From Megascapheus bottae (lineage: Eukaryota; Chordata; Mammalia; Rodentia; Geomyidae): 64,000 nucleotides of DNA. The notes beneath the pieces are model-generated. The model was given only the letters and a program-made list of their open reading frames with translations. It was not told the origin of the DNA and made no database searches. Where the stretch lies: assembly GCA_024803745.1 (NCBI GenBank), contig JANJXV010000013.1, positions 35,734,501 through 35,798,500 of the forward strand, given 5' to 3'. Positions 1 through 24,689 of this stretch are shown piece by piece. The position numbers and the translations under genes were made by a program. Numbering within the stretch: the stretch's first letter is position 1; each line of letters starts with the position of its first letter.

Positions 1-226
1 ATACATGTATGGAAACATTACAGTGCAACTCATTTGTGCAAATATATGCTAATATATACTAATATATGCTAATAAAAATGAAAAAAATCACACTATATTG
101 TGAAGAAAGAGGCTTACAATTTAGTGGTAAAACAAATGCAGAAATGTCTAAGATAATTATATTATAAGTACATTAAAATAGTTATGTTTTAGCCAAGTGT
201 CTGATGGCCAGTGTCTGCAAGTCCTA

Positions 227-227
<1 letters not shown>

Positions 228-294
<67 letters not shown>

Positions 295-309
295 TCCTCC
301 TCCTCCTCT
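228..309 (+). repeat. (CTG)21 followed by (CTC)n, HIPK3 intron
   Basis: A pure run of 21 CTG units at 228-290 passes directly into CTC units. It is transcribed as CUG in the HIPK3 pre-mRNA. It is not attached to a clear SINE tail. Confidence 0.97.
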
Positions 310-429
310 TCCACTTCTTCTCCCTCTGTGGAGAAATATTTATTATGTTTTATATAATGTAAAGGAGAGTAATTGCCTTTGCATGTTACCTCCAGAAGTC
401 GCTTTATAAGAAGATTCTTTTCCCCCCTT

Positions 430-664
430 GTTTTTGTTTGAACTAAGGGCCTGGGACATGCTTGTTTGGCTTGCTTAGTTTATTTGCTTGGTTTGCTGAT
501 GAGTTATCACTGGAGGCACACCTCTAGCTTGGCTTTTTATTGTTAACTTTGGAGGTGTGGAGTCTTACAAAATATTTTTCCCAGACTGACTTTGAACTTT
601 GATCCCCTGTATATCAGTCTCCTGAGTAGTTACCATTATACATATGAGACACTGGCACTGGGCT
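430..664 (-). repeat. B1-Geo SINE, degraded
   Basis: Only the antisense core survives, including CTGACTTTGAACTTTGATCC and CAGTCTCCTGAGTAG with an eroded Geo half to the left. An old copy. Confidence 0.6.
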
Positions 665-1060
665 GAAAGAAGATTCTTGATCATGGTCTTTTTTTTTTTT
701 TTGATACATAGTTTTGCTGGCAGTTTTAATAAGTTGATTGAGAGAGCTCATTCAAAGCTGTGTCTCCCTTAGTATACACAACCTCACATAGGCTGCTGAC
801 TCTTGTCTCCAGGGGTAATTCATCTAGGCTGTCAATCTAAATCCCTTTGGAATGTACTCTCAGCTCTTTTCAGACACCTTCGTTTCTACTCTGGCCTCCT
901 CTCTTTACCCATCCTTAGATGTGACTTTAAAACTGGAAGTTTGCAGTTTGTTGCATAAATTCTTCCAGTGGTTTTCCATGATCACCTTCTGGATAAATTA
1001 GATACATTTAAACTTAATAAATCCTTCTGATACTAGTTTAACTATCCATATATATCTCTG

Positions 1061-1280
1061 GTCAGTTATGAGACTTGAACTCTGGGCCTGAGTACTGTCC
1101 CTGAGGCTACCACCCTACATCTCACAGTGTCACTTCCAATTTTCTGGTGATTAATTGGAGATAGCTTATCTCCACAGACTCACAGACTTTAGTGCCCAGG
1201 CTGGCTTTGAACTGTGATCCTCAGATCTCAGCCTCCTGAGTAGGTAGGATTATAGGCATAAGCCACAGGTACCCAGCTCA
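1061..1280 (-). repeat. B1-Geo SINE
   Basis: Antisense Geo half (TTGAACTCTGGGCCTGAG) followed by antisense B1-like half (GGCTTTGAACTGTGATCCTC, CTCCTGAGTAGGTAGGATTA). Confidence 0.9.
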
Positions 1281-1539
1281 TATTTATATATATTTTGACA
1301 GTATAAATTGAGTTTTTCTCAAAGAACAGTGCAGTTATTTTTAAGGATCTTTTTTGTTTTGCCTTAAAGCATGTATTTATTCTGGTACTTTTAGCCCTGT
1401 ATAATTGTTTTCTCACTAGCCTGTGGATTTAGTGAAAGCATATATGACCTTTTATCATTCCTGATCTGATATCTAACAATAGTATCTGCCTAAGTGTTTA
1501 ATTGATGTCTGTCGCATGAAAGAATAAGCTGTTTTTTGA

Positions 1540-14233
<12,694 letters not shown>

Positions 14234-17091
14234 AGAGTCGAAACAGTATATATTGAGGAAGCTCAATGATACAAACATTTGATTAAAAAATAAAAACATG
14301 GTATTTAATAAATATTAGCCATGGCACAAGAAAATTATTTTTGAATCATGTAGACTTGGGTGCAATTTAAACAACTTTGAGCTTTAAAAAAAAATCTCAC
14401 TTTTAATGTGTTTTGCACATTTGGTATAACTTGTCTTTGGTCATGTTATCTTCTTATGTAGTAACTCTAGACAGGTGACTTATAGGAGCAGAAGTCCAGT
14501 TTTGCTCCTGCTATTTTTTATAAAATTGCCTTCTAACTAGTGCAAGACACGTCCACATTTGGGAAGCCATTCTGTGTACAGACTTAGAGCTATGATGCAC
14601 ATGTGTCAGAATCACAGCATATAAGTGAATTGTGTTATCTGTGTCTTAGTGTATAAATGTTGGGTCACTTAACCTAAGAAATTGAGCTATTGTTCTTTAC
14701 ATTTGCATGTGTCTTTTGCATGGGCAAAATGTTGCCTAGACTTTGCTCTTAATGTTGTTCTAATAATCTCAGCTGCATTGTAAACCGTTTCCACACATAG
14801 TGCCTTAAATATTTGAGGTTGTTAATGTTATTACCTATCTATAAATGTTGAGGACTGCAGCACTTAAACTCCAGACGTACTCTTTAGTTTTCTTTTGATA
14901 GAGTAATGATCTCTTTTGGTTTTGTGTGGTATGATTTCAGGTGGTCGCTGGTTTTTCCTTATTAAGGGGGCAGCATGTTTGCTATAGAAGAGATCTGCTG
15001 TCTGATTGTTTTCAGAATGATCTAGCTTCAAGAGAAACAAGCAGCTAGTAGTGCTTAAGAGAAATTGATTCAGTATCTAATGGATAGTTGGTAACTGTCA
15101 CAGCACAGCATTTTATATACTGTTAAGTGAAACTGCAATACAATCTAAGTTTATTTTGGGAGTGTTTGCTGTATAATTGGACTTGATGAGATGTTTAGAG
15201 GTGAAGTAGGCATGACTTCGAGTAGATAATGAAAGAAAATGCAAAATGCTCATTGATTCATGATGTGGTTTCATCTTAGCTTGGGCAAACCATGCAGTAT
15301 TTAATACATAGTAGCAGAATATTTACTATTGAAGCTTGAAAAGATGTGAGTTCTTTGTGTGCAATTTTTCATTTATGCATGTGAGAGGGTTTCGTTTTTT
15401 GGTTATTTTTTTAAAGTATTTTTACATTGTAGTACTTGTTTCGCTTGTTGGTGGTGTTTGCTTATTTAATACATTCCGTCAGGGACAGAAATTACATGCT
15501 TTTTTTCCTAGGAAGTGTGTCTTGGGTTTTCTCCTTCTTTCCCCCACCTTGGTGGTGATGGTGGCGATGTTTAAATGAAGTTGCTTTTACAGCACCAAAG
15601 ACTTAATCATCCATTTCTTATATAAAAGGTAGCTAACTTTTTTGCATAGACCTCAAGTATATTGTAGTGTAGAGGTGGGATTTAAGGAAAGGTATGAAAC
15701 TGAGGCTGTGTTTTAGCTTACAGGCAAGTAATAAATTGTATCATTTATCTTGAATGTATCATAGATAAGCTGCTATATAACGATTGCCACTTCAGATAGC
15801 TGTGAAATTAGATGATTAACTAGTTGTTATTTAGCCTTCTAATTTCTGTATAAATCTAACTACATGAAATAGAAGTTGGGGTTTTGATTTTTTTTAACTT
15901 TGCTTTTCTGTTTGGAGTGTCATTGTAACTACTGTATTGTAAATGATGGAAAATAATTGCATATGTTATTTTGGGGTGTGTTTTTGCATCAGTATTTTAT
16001 CTCTTAATGTTTGTGCTCATCACTGCATATAAAATCTTGGATGTATCAGTGTAACTTAATTTTTTATTTTCATACTGGCATTGTAGACACTTGAGAAAGC
16101 TGTATCTTGCAGGCTTGACTTAACTTTTTTTTTCCTTAAAAATCTGGAATAGAATCATACAGCATTTACTGGAATAAATAGTACAAAGCATTTGGGTGTA
16201 AAACTCTAAATGTTTTGGATTTACAGCATTTCTTTGGTAAATGAATTGCATACCACTAATACAGCATTGACGATAAGCTAATAATGGATAAACTTTTCTT
16301 TACTCCATTAATATAAAGCAGTGTTTTATTTAATAATCATGGATGGAATAAATGTGCCTGAAATTGATTTTAAAAATCACAGTATTAGATCATAAAATAA
16401 AAACCAGCAGTACATTTTTAAGTCACACTGAAAATGAAGGACTTAATTTTCCCCACACATTTCAGTGTTTTTAGTAACCAATTCTATGCATTTTATATAA
16501 ACAGAAAGCATATAACACATAAAAAGGAATTAACTAAGATTAATTTAAAAGATGATTTACTTGTGACACATTTATGGAATCACTATTTGAGTATATTAGC
16601 GGCCCTCCACAGCCTTCTAATTTTATTTCCATGCTCTAGCAGATTACTGGTATCTGCTCACTTCTTGGAAAAGAATCAATGCTGCCAGTGGACATTTCAG
16701 AAATACCAAGTGGAAAAGATCGATCAGCTCACACCAGGCATACAAAGCTGGCACTGGGTGCTTTTTCTTCAGGGCTATGTGTGCTACCCTGCAATGAGAT
16801 ATTATTGTCTGCATTTCAGTTCCAGGACCGAGGTAGTCTTGTTAAAGTGACCATAAATGGTAAAAGTTAACATTCTCATACTACAACAGTTATGCTTGTT
16901 AAAGCGTATCACAGTAAAATGCGCTGCTCTTAATTAATTGCAATCATGGACTTTTTTGTTTTTAATGTGCTTAAGCATTTCAAACTTCACAGTCTTGCTG
17001 AAGACTAAACAGAACATTGACAAACACATCTGGATCTGTACTATTTTTAGAACCATTTTAATCCATTATCTTTGGTGTTAATGCTTTCTTA

Positions 17092-17097
17092 AATAAA
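17092..17097 (+). terminator. HIPK3: AATAAA poly(A) signal, HIPK3 3' UTR
   Basis: Canonical hexamer in the distal 3' UTR; an alternative to the ATTAAA at 17658. Confidence 0.4.
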
Positions 17098-17657
17098 ACA
17101 CTGCATGAATTTTAAGCTGCATATTTGCATATTATTTTAATTTGCAAATGGATTTTTATTCTGATTTTTAGATTATTTTCCTTCAGGGTATTTAAGTAAA
17201 TATGCTACTATCTTAGCAAAACCTTTTCCTTTTAAAAATCTTTACTGCTAAGTTTAAACTTGGTTTGTGTTAAGTACAAGTTAAATCATACACTGCAAGG
17301 TGTAGAAAGATTTGTTTTAATGAACCCAGTGATATAGATTTGATTACTAAATTTGAACTGTTAGCTGTTTAACAATTTTAGACTTGTGGCTTTCTTTGAT
17401 TTGTTTGTTTTTGCTCTTTTATGCTACACTAGTTTGCCATGTAGCAATTGCACTGTGCAATATTACAATAAGGACTGGGAAAATTTTTATGGATGTAATG
17501 TCTATTACAGTTTGCGATAGTATTTCTCTCTAGTTCTCAGTGATTTAAATGTGACCAAGCCTTCTGTACTTTGTCACAAAAAGCGGGTTTTCCAGGTGAC
17601 TATTTTGGTGAGTGTCAAAATAAGAATTTATGGTGTATTACTGTTGATTCACTTTGA

Positions 17658-17663
17658 ATTAAA
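17658..17663 (+). terminator. HIPK3: ATTAAA poly(A) signal, likely distal HIPK3 end
   Basis: Common variant hexamer after which the sequence changes from UTR-like to intergenic with SINEs from 18.1 kb. Inferred, not proven. Confidence 0.45.
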
Positions 17664-17685
17664 ATATATATATTGCAGCAAACAG

Positions 17686-18071
17686 CTCCTTGACTTTTTC
17701 TTTTCATCCCAGTTTGTTATAGGCTAACAATACTGAGTTATTTAACTCACAGAGCTACCTTGTGAGAGTGTGTCATTAGTTTGTTATTTGAATAAGGTCA
17801 TCAACACAAAACATACAGGTAACTTGCCCAGTTTCTAGTGAGTATTAATCTGAAATGTGAGCCAGCTTATTGAACCCTTATTAATGTCCTGTCTCACTAA
17901 GAAGAATGGGATAAGGGGGAGTCTTCCATAGAGTGCCATCTTGTATACAACTACATTTAACTCACTACCATATAGAATTCTGTTGTGTACATATCACTAT
18001 ATTTTCTTTATGCTCAATTAAATATGTTCTACTTTTTAGGTATTATGAATTGTGCTTCAACAAACATTCTT

Positions 18072-18072
<1 letters not shown>
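17686..18072. other. Intergenic, nothing recognised
   Basis: AT-rich unique sequence after the inferred HIPK3 end. No gene or repeat recognised. Confidence 0.5.

Positions 18073-18140
<68 letters not shown>
18073..18140 (+). repeat. (CT)n microsatellite
   Basis: About 30 CT units on the tail side of the antisense B1-Geo copy. Confidence 0.95.
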
Positions 18141-18141
<1 letters not shown>

Positions 18142-18372
18142 TCTTTTTTGTCATTTGGGACTTAAATTCTGGGCCAGTATGTTGTCCCTGAGCTCTTCAG
18201 CTCAAGGCTACCTCTCTACCTCTGAGCTACTGCACCATTCTGCTTTTCTGGTGGTTAATTGGAGACAAGAATCTCATGGACTTTAGTGCTCGGGCTGGCT
18301 TTGAATTGGGGTCCTCAGATCTCAGCCTGCTGAGTAGCTAGGATTCCAGACGTGAGACACCACACCCGCCTG
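18141..18372 (-). repeat. B1-Geo SINE
   Basis: CATTTGGGACTTAAATTCTG through CTGAGTAGCTAGGATTCCAG. Confidence 0.9.
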
Positions 18373-19210
18373 TTTTGTCCATTATCTTTTGATGAATATA
18401 AGAATGCACCTTCTTCTGTTACACCTACAGAATTATTAGATCAAAGATTTCATTTCAATATTATGGCACAGTGTTCCAAAATACAGGTATTAATTTCATC
18501 TAACATTATATGAGAGCACTAGATATCATCTCACATTTTGTCTTGCATTTATTTGTATCTTTTGCTTTAGTCATTGTTATGAGAATGAGTTCTTAGACAG
18601 TGTGTGTGTGTGTGCGCGCACATGCACATCTGCAGCACCCATAATGAAGCTTGAACTGAGAGCCGTAAGTTCTTACTTGGCTTTTTTTCCCCTTTCCTCA
18701 AGGCTGGTCTGAGTTTCACCTCTGCTTCTGGAAGCCATTTTCCTTTAAACCAGATCACTGATCCTACATAAAAATGAGACCCACATTTTTCAATTTACTT
18801 TGAAAACAAATTGGAATATCATAAATGTATTCAGCTACTTAAATGAGTCTGAGAGTATAAAAATATTCTTTGGGGGTGGGGCTAGTAGGATGGAAAAGTC
18901 ATTGAGCAACACATTGAAAGCAGCCAATAAGTGTCAGAAGTCATTCAAAATACTTAGGAAGCATTGCAACGCTAGCACTTAGGCTGAGCATGCATCACTA
19001 GACAAAACACATGCTTTTGCTCTTAGGGATTGCTTCCTGTGGTGCAGTGGAAAGAATTGGCTGCTAAAGGAGCTAGAGGGAACATGGCAGAATGCCTCAC
19101 TCAGTGAGGTGACATTTGAGCTGTGACAAGTTTGCGCCAGTCATGTAGGAGAAGCAGAGGAAGAAGAACAAAAGTCTTAGCAATGAGGTGAGTTTTTTTC
19201 AGGATTTGAT
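18373..19210. other. Intergenic, nothing recognised
   Basis: Unique sequence with a short TG/CG run at about 18600-18618. No gene recognised. Confidence 0.5.
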
Positions 19211-19312
19211 TTTTTTTTTCTTTTTTTGAGACATGGTCTTGCCATGTATCTCAGGCTGGCCTGGTATTCACATAATCCTGCCTTTGTTTTCCAAGTGCTA
19301 GGATGAATTTTG
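19211..19312 (-). repeat. B1 SINE monomer
   Basis: TTTGAGACATGGTCTTGCCA and CAGGCTGGCCTGGTATTCAC; a canonical-looking antisense B1 monomer. Confidence 0.8.
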
Positions 19313-19835
19313 TTTTATTCCAAAAGTTAAAGCTATTAATTATGTTTAAGACTCCTGAGTTCTTTTGGCATCACCTCATTAGTGAGAATGTTTCCTTGCT
19401 GTCTGTTCCTGACACATTCCTGCTGTAGCCCTGTAGTCATCTATTACCCACAAAGAGCCTAGATTTCAGAGGATCCAATGTGAGTTACATACAAAGGTGA
19501 TGTCCCTTTTCTTCTCGGAGTGTCTTAATTATGGTGTCCTGTGTGTTGCTGACCAAGATTAGTTTCTTTTTTTTTTCCTTCTGAAATTAAGCTTCTGTAG
19601 ATATTGCTTCCCCTGCGATTTTGTGCACTCTTGTGACTATCACTGACACCTCCCCACACACACACCCCTTCCCCATTGGCCTGCCAGTGTGAGCTGGTGA
19701 TGAGATGATTACTAAGCTGCAACGAGGAGGGAGAAGGGTGGTTGTCCTTTAGACTCTGCACATCAGATGTAACCATCTCATGAACACAGGGGTTTTGTTT
19801 TGTGTTGCTTCTAAGGTTTGAACTACTTCCATGCT

Positions 19836-19962
19836 CCACTTCCAGCTTTTTGGTGATTAATTGGAAATAGGAGTCTCATAGACTTCTCTTCCTGGGTTGG
19901 CTTTAAACTTCATCTTCCCATCTTTGCCTCTTGAGGATTGCAGTGTGAGTCACTGGTACCCA
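19836..19962 (-). repeat. B1-like half of a B1-Geo SINE
   Basis: CTTCCAGCTTTTTGGTGATT through GTGAGTCACTGGTACCCAG; eroded. Confidence 0.75.
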
Positions 19963-20239
19963 GTGTGCAGGGAGTGGGTTGGTTTGTTTTGTCATGCTTT
20001 TGAACTCCAGGGCCTCCTGCTTGCTGAGAAGGTGCTCTATGGCTTGAATCATCCCTCCTCCTAAATGGAGGGTTTAGCACCTTTTCTTTAAGGGTTAGCA
20101 TATGTCTCCAGTATTGTGCACCCTAAACTTTGAGGACATTATGTAGTCAATATTTAGATGGGTGCTACATTCATGACCATGATGAACGTGGGCCAGGTGA
20201 TGAGGTGCATGCCGAGTGAGACAGCATCACCACAGCCCC

Positions 20240-20262
20240 TTTCCCCCCCCCCCCGCCCCCGG
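20240..20262 (+). repeat. Poly(C) tract
   Basis: C run with a single G interruption. Confidence 0.9.
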
Positions 20263-20620
20263 TCATCTGTCCTTTTCATTGTGCTGCTCTTCCTGCAAGC
20301 TGGAAACTGAATTGCATCACTTGTATTTTGCAGACATTTACTGTGGCCTCGACCACTGTACACACTAAAGCAGTTAAGTAAATAAATACAATTTTAACAA
20401 CCATCTGTTGAATGGCACTTAGGTTGTCTGATTTTGAGCAGATTTGAGCTCTAAATTACCCATTGATAAGTGAGAGCTTGGGGTTGGAAACTTGGAATAA
20501 TGATGGCTGGGCAGGTAGGAAGAAATGAAATAGATTAGGGGAATTATACAGGAAATTCCCCATACAGGAGAATCAGGAAGCACACAGGATGGCAGACCCA
20601 TTTTACATTGACTTCTGACT

Positions 20621-20819
20621 TTTTTTTTTTTTTGCCAGTCCTGGGCTTGGGCTCAGGGCCTGAGCACTGTCCTTGGACTTTCTCAAGGCTAGCACTCTAC
20701 CACTTGAGCCTCAGCACCACTTCCGGCTTTTTGCTATGTATGTGGGGTACCGAGGAATCGAACCCGGGTCTTCGTGCATGCTAGGCAAGCACTCTACCAC
20801 TAGGCCAAACTCCCGGCCC
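20621..20819 (-). repeat. IDL-Geo SINE (GGGGTACC subfamily)
   Basis: Carries TTTTTGCTATGTATGTGGGG in place of the usual TTTTCTATGTATGTGGTACC and AAGGCTAGCACTC; shared with 42.35 kb. Confidence 0.95.
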
Positions 20820-20902
20820 AACTTCAGGCTTTTTGAGAAAAAAGAAATCTTGCCAACTAGTTCAAAGTCTCTTCTTATTACCATTATCATTGTTATTACT
20901 AT

Positions 20903-21105
20903 TTATTAATATTGAAGTCTGAGCCCAGGACCTTGAGCTTCCTAGGTAAGTACTCTTCCACTTTTACCCCATGCCCAGTCTGTTTTGTTTTGTTTAAGGG
21001 ATAGTTCTGCTAATTCTGCCCAGGCTGACTTCGAACTGATAGTCATTCTGCCTCTGCCTCCCAAGGAGCTGGGATTACCAGAATGAATCAACATGCCAGA
21101 CGTGA
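20903..21105 (-). repeat. B1-dID-like dimer, old
   Basis: Antisense dID part (GAGCCCAGGACCTTGAGC) followed by a B1 part (CCCAGGCTGACTTCGAACTG, CTCCCAAGGAGCTGGGATTA). A layer older than Geo SINEs. Confidence 0.75.
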
Positions 21106-21362
21106 AAATTTAAGTACAAGTTACCTGCAGGCCTGAGTTGATCTGTGTGTCCTGTTGGCTAAATACTACGTTTCAATTTTGACAGTGAAGTACTGTTATG
21201 TTGTATTCTGGCCAGCAGGGGGAGAAAGGTCTCTAGTAATATTTCAACTGATTTTTGTAGACATCTATGAAGCACAGCTAGAAAAGGGTGTAAGTGAAAG
21301 GATTGTAGTACCAGGCCATCAAGGGCAAAAATAGGAAACCCTGTCTGAAAAATAAAAATAAA

Positions 21363-21542
21363 ATGGTATAACCTATTCAGGAGGCTGAGGTCTAAAAATT
21401 GCAGTTTAAAGCCAACCTGGGAAGAAAAGTATATGTGACTCATCTATTAACCAGCAAAAAATTGAAAGTGGAGGTGTGATTCAAGGGATAGAGTTCCAGC
21501 CTTGAGTGAAAAAGCCAAAAGAATATGCAAAGTCCTGAGCCA
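21363..21542 (+). repeat. B1-Geo SINE, old subtype
   Basis: TTCAGGAGGCTGAGGTCTAA through GTGAAAAAGCC. Confidence 0.8.
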
Positions 21543-21602
21543 ATTTTATAGAGTGTACCATTCAAAACATTAGAAACATTGAGAATCAAAAGCTTCTGTT
21601 TA

Positions 21603-21832
21603 GCCAGGCTCCAGCGGCTTACTCCTGCAGTCCTAGCTAGTCAAGAGGCTGATATATCTTGGGATCCTGGTTCAAAACCAGCCAAGGCAGGAAAGACCAT
21701 GAGACTTATCTCTAACCACCAAAAAGCCAAAAGTGGATCTGTGGCTCAAGAGTACCAGCCTTAATAAAAGAAAAAAAATCTTAGAGACAGTGTGTAGGCC
21801 CTGCATTTTATCCCCAGGATTCATGGCTTTTT
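21603..21832 (+). repeat. B1-Geo SINE, diverged
   Basis: AGCCAGGCTCCAGCGGCTTA through ATCCCCAGGATTC. Confidence 0.85.
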
Positions 21833-21837
21833 TTTTT

Positions 21838-21882
21838 TCTTCTTTCCTTCCTTCCTTCCTTTCTCCTTTCCATCCATCCCAC

Positions 21883-21937
<55 letters not shown>

Positions 21938-21980
21938 TTCTTTCTTTCTTTTCTTTCTTTCTTTTGCTCTTCTTTCTCTT

Positions 21981-22052
<72 letters not shown>

Positions 22053-22084
22053 TCTCTCCCTCTCTCTCCCTCTCTCCCTCTCTC
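21838..22084 (+). repeat. (TTTC)n(TC)n compound microsatellite
   Basis: About 245 bases of pure pyrimidine, on the tail side of the antisense IDL-Geo copy that follows. Long open frames on both strands here are repeat artefacts. Confidence 0.96.
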
Positions 22085-22266
22085 CAGTCGTGGGGCTTGA
22101 ACTTGCCTGGGCACTGTCCTTGAGCACTTTTGCTCAAAACTAGTGCCCTACTGCTTAAGCCACAGCACCACTTCCGGCTTTTTCTTCATATATGGTACCG
22201 AGGAATCAAACCCAGTGTTTTGTGCATGCTAAGGCAAGGCTACCACTAGGCCATGCTCCCAGCTCC
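22085..22266 (-). repeat. IDL-Geo SINE, diverged
   Basis: CAGTCGTGGGGCTTGAACTT through ACTAGGCCATGCTCCCAGC. Confidence 0.9.
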
Positions 22267-22429
22267 CAGCCTATATTCAATCATTCATAGCAATGATGGG
22301 TGCTGTGGCAATTACAAAGTGTATTGTATACAGGTAGATGGTGTTATTTAACTGTGGCAAATGGAATCCATGCAATTCTGTTATAACTTTTTTATGCTAT
22401 TCAATTTTCAAATAATGATTGTGTTTTCC

Positions 22430-22645
22430 AAGTGAGGGCAGCTCACACCTATAATCCCAGCTTCTTGGGAGAATGAGATCTGAAGAATGAGGTTCAAAGC
22501 CAGTCTGGACAGACAAATTTGAAAGACTCCTATCTCTAGCCAGTAAGAAGCTGCAACTGTTCAAGTGGTAGAGGGTCAGTTGTGAGCAAAAAAGTTGAGT
22601 GAGATTATAGGGCCTTGAGTTTAGGCCTTGGTATTAAGTGATGGT
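22430..22645 (+). repeat. B1-Geo SINE, old
   Basis: GCTCACACCTATAATCCCAG and AGGTTCAAAGCCAGTCTGG, with an eroded Geo half. Confidence 0.8.
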
Positions 22646-22971
22646 GATGATAATGATGATGATGCAACAACAACAATAATAAAGACTTTAATGATAGTTT
22701 TACAGAATTCCTGAAAATTTAGTGATCAGTCTTCTGAAGCTGGTATAAAGCAGGCCCATCCCTTCTTTGCAAAACTCTATGAAGTACTTAGTACTTTCCA
22801 TTCATTGACAGCAGAGGGGATGTGACTCAAGTTCCCAGAAAGGGCACCAGAATTGGTGCTACCAAGCTAAAGCTTTTTAAACTCTCTTATAACTCAAGGG
22901 TTACAATAATCCTACAACGTTAATGCTGTCCTATTGGTATCCATAAAGAGAAATTTCAAACATTTAGTTAA

Positions 22972-23182
22972 CTTTTTTTTTAATGGTTTTAATTCAGGGC
23001 CCTCTATTTCTAGTTTTTATAGCTTACCATGTGAGCCATGCCTCTAGCCCTGCTTTTTGCTGGTTATTTTGGAAATGAAGTCTAGCAACGCTTTCTGTTC
23101 AAGCTGTCCTTGAACTAAGACCCTCTAGATCTCATCCTCCTGAGTAGCTAGGATTATAGGTATGAGCCATCAGGTGTCAGGT
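22972..23182 (-). repeat. B1-Geo SINE, old
   Basis: AATTCAGGGCCCTCTATTTC through CTGAGTAGCTAGGATTATAG. Confidence 0.75.
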
Positions 23183-23237
23183 AGTTCTTGATGTTTTTTG
23201 AAAAATCTTATTGAGTTAAAGTTTTGCTCTGGGTTCA

Positions 23238-23400
23238 AAGGTGCATTTCCTAAAGTGTGGCCTACAAATTAGCATCAGCTTTATGGGAGAGTTTGTTGGA
23301 AATCCAGACTCTGGGTGATTCCACTTGGTTAATAAGAATCTTCCTTTACCAAGGAGAGTTCTGCATTTCAAAATCAGCTTCAAGGCATATCCTTGACCAA
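23238..23400 (-). mobile_element. MER5A-like hAT DNA transposon remnant
   Basis: CCTAAAGTGTGGCCTACAAA, then a CATCAGC...AGTTTGTTGGAAATCCAGA stretch, as in MER5A. Identified from memory of the consensus; strand uncertain. Confidence 0.55.
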
Positions 23401-24095
23401 TTTCTCTAACTCTCAAAAAGAGCTACAATTTATTTTCAAGCTATTGTCCAAATATCTTAGGAGTACCTTAACTCCCCTATCATTGACCCCGTCTCTGGTC
23501 ATCAGCAGAAATGCTCCATGCTACTTACACTAAGCAGTTATGCCATAGACTCTCAGCAGGTACAAGGCAGGTTTCCAAAGAGACTGCCATTGAGGAAAAT
23601 CCTCAAATGCTCAGTATACAGAGTTCAGCACTGTATTGCAGATTTGCAATTCATTTTGTCTAAACTTTGGTCAAAGACATGCTTTTCAACAAATCTCAGA
23701 TGTTCACTTGATCACTCCAATTAAGCACATTCACTTTTACTTTGGGAAGGTACTGTGTGTTTTGGGTGAGGCAGAATTTCACAAAAATATGGGCAAGGAA
23801 ATTTCACACCTGCGGCTTTGTACTAATGTATGCTAAGGTGGCTTGAATGTCATCTTTCTTGTCCCCAGCTTGCCTTCCCATCATGTTCTTTGTATGCCCT
23901 CCCTGACAAGGGAAAGATTTATCGTCTGCTTTCCTAGGGCATAAATAACATCTCCTTGGCCATATCCTGAGACCCCTGAGGCATTGGGATTTGTCTTATT
24001 CACCCTCATACCTCTAGGGAGCAGCATGCTGGGAATACACAAGAACTCAGTAGAGGGCTGAATTATTGGAGAGAAAATCAAAGGTAAACAAGTGA
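23401..24095. other. Intergenic, nothing recognised
   Basis: Unique sequence; short open frames on both strands show no family resemblance. Confidence 0.5.
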
Positions 24096-24107
24096 AGAAG
24101 AAATGAT

Positions 24108-24325
24108 AGATGTGGCTGGGTGGTGGCTCACACTGTAATCCTAGCTATTCAGGAGGCTGAGATTTGAGGATCAGGGAACAAAAGGACCTGAGACTCTTAC
24201 CTCCAGTTAACCTCTAGAAAAATGGGAAGTGGGGCTTGGTTCAAGGGTAGGGCGGTAACCTTGAGCAGAAGAGATCAGGGACAGCGCCCAGGCCAAGTTC
24301 AAGCTCCACAAGAAAAAAAAAAGAA
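24108..24325 (+). repeat. B1-Geo SINE
   Basis: Sense copy with A-rich tail. Near-perfect flanks AAGAAATGATAGATG and AAGAAATGATAAGATG look like the TSD. Confidence 0.92.
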
Positions 24326-24689
24326 AAGAAATGATAAGATGTAATTGAGTTAGAAAACAAAAAGTGTCTCCTGTCAAGCATGTAAAAAAAGGTACTCCAG
24401 TGTGGAAAATGCCACTCTGACTTTGCATGTTGGCTTTGTGTCTAAGGTGATGATCTCATGAGTACAGAACTGCATCTGTTGGACTTCCTAATAAAAATGA
24501 AAGTGTTTTTGGCAAGTGAAAAGGGGCATTTGATTGTTCAGGGAATTACATTTACTGCTAATGTGCTAATAACCTTGTTAGAACATGTATCTTTTATTAT
24601 AGACTTTGTGTAGGCCTTTCAAAGGTTTAAGTATAAAGTGCTTTCTTTTTATATTTTGAGACTTTATGAGATAATATCCAAGATTTATT

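Larger units (their letters stand above)
14234..17685 (+). other. HIPK3: HIPK3 3' UTR
   Basis: About 3.4 kb of AT-rich sequence without any recognisable SINE, in contrast to its surroundings, as expected for a constrained UTR. Poly(A) signals AATAAA occur at 14289 and 14307 (proximal), about 16173, 16347, 16393 and 17092. An ATTAAA at 17658-17663, followed about 15-20 bases later by a plausible cleavage site, is my choice for the distal end, which agrees with the length of the human HIPK3 transcript as I remember it. The short open frames inside are chance. Confidence 0.7.

Noticed and set aside
197..409. Open frame with 22 Ala followed by Pro/Leu
   Set aside because: It is a translation of the CTG/CTC microsatellite inside an intron; no splice or coding context.
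16434..16870. 138-residue open frame in the HIPK3 3' UTR
   Set aside because: No family resemblance; lies in an AT-rich UTR after a complete gene end.
21672..22143. Long Arg/Glu/Lys- and Ser/Leu/Phe-rich open frames on both strands
   Set aside because: They translate the (TTTC)n(TC)n microsatellite; any simple repeat lacks stops in several frames.
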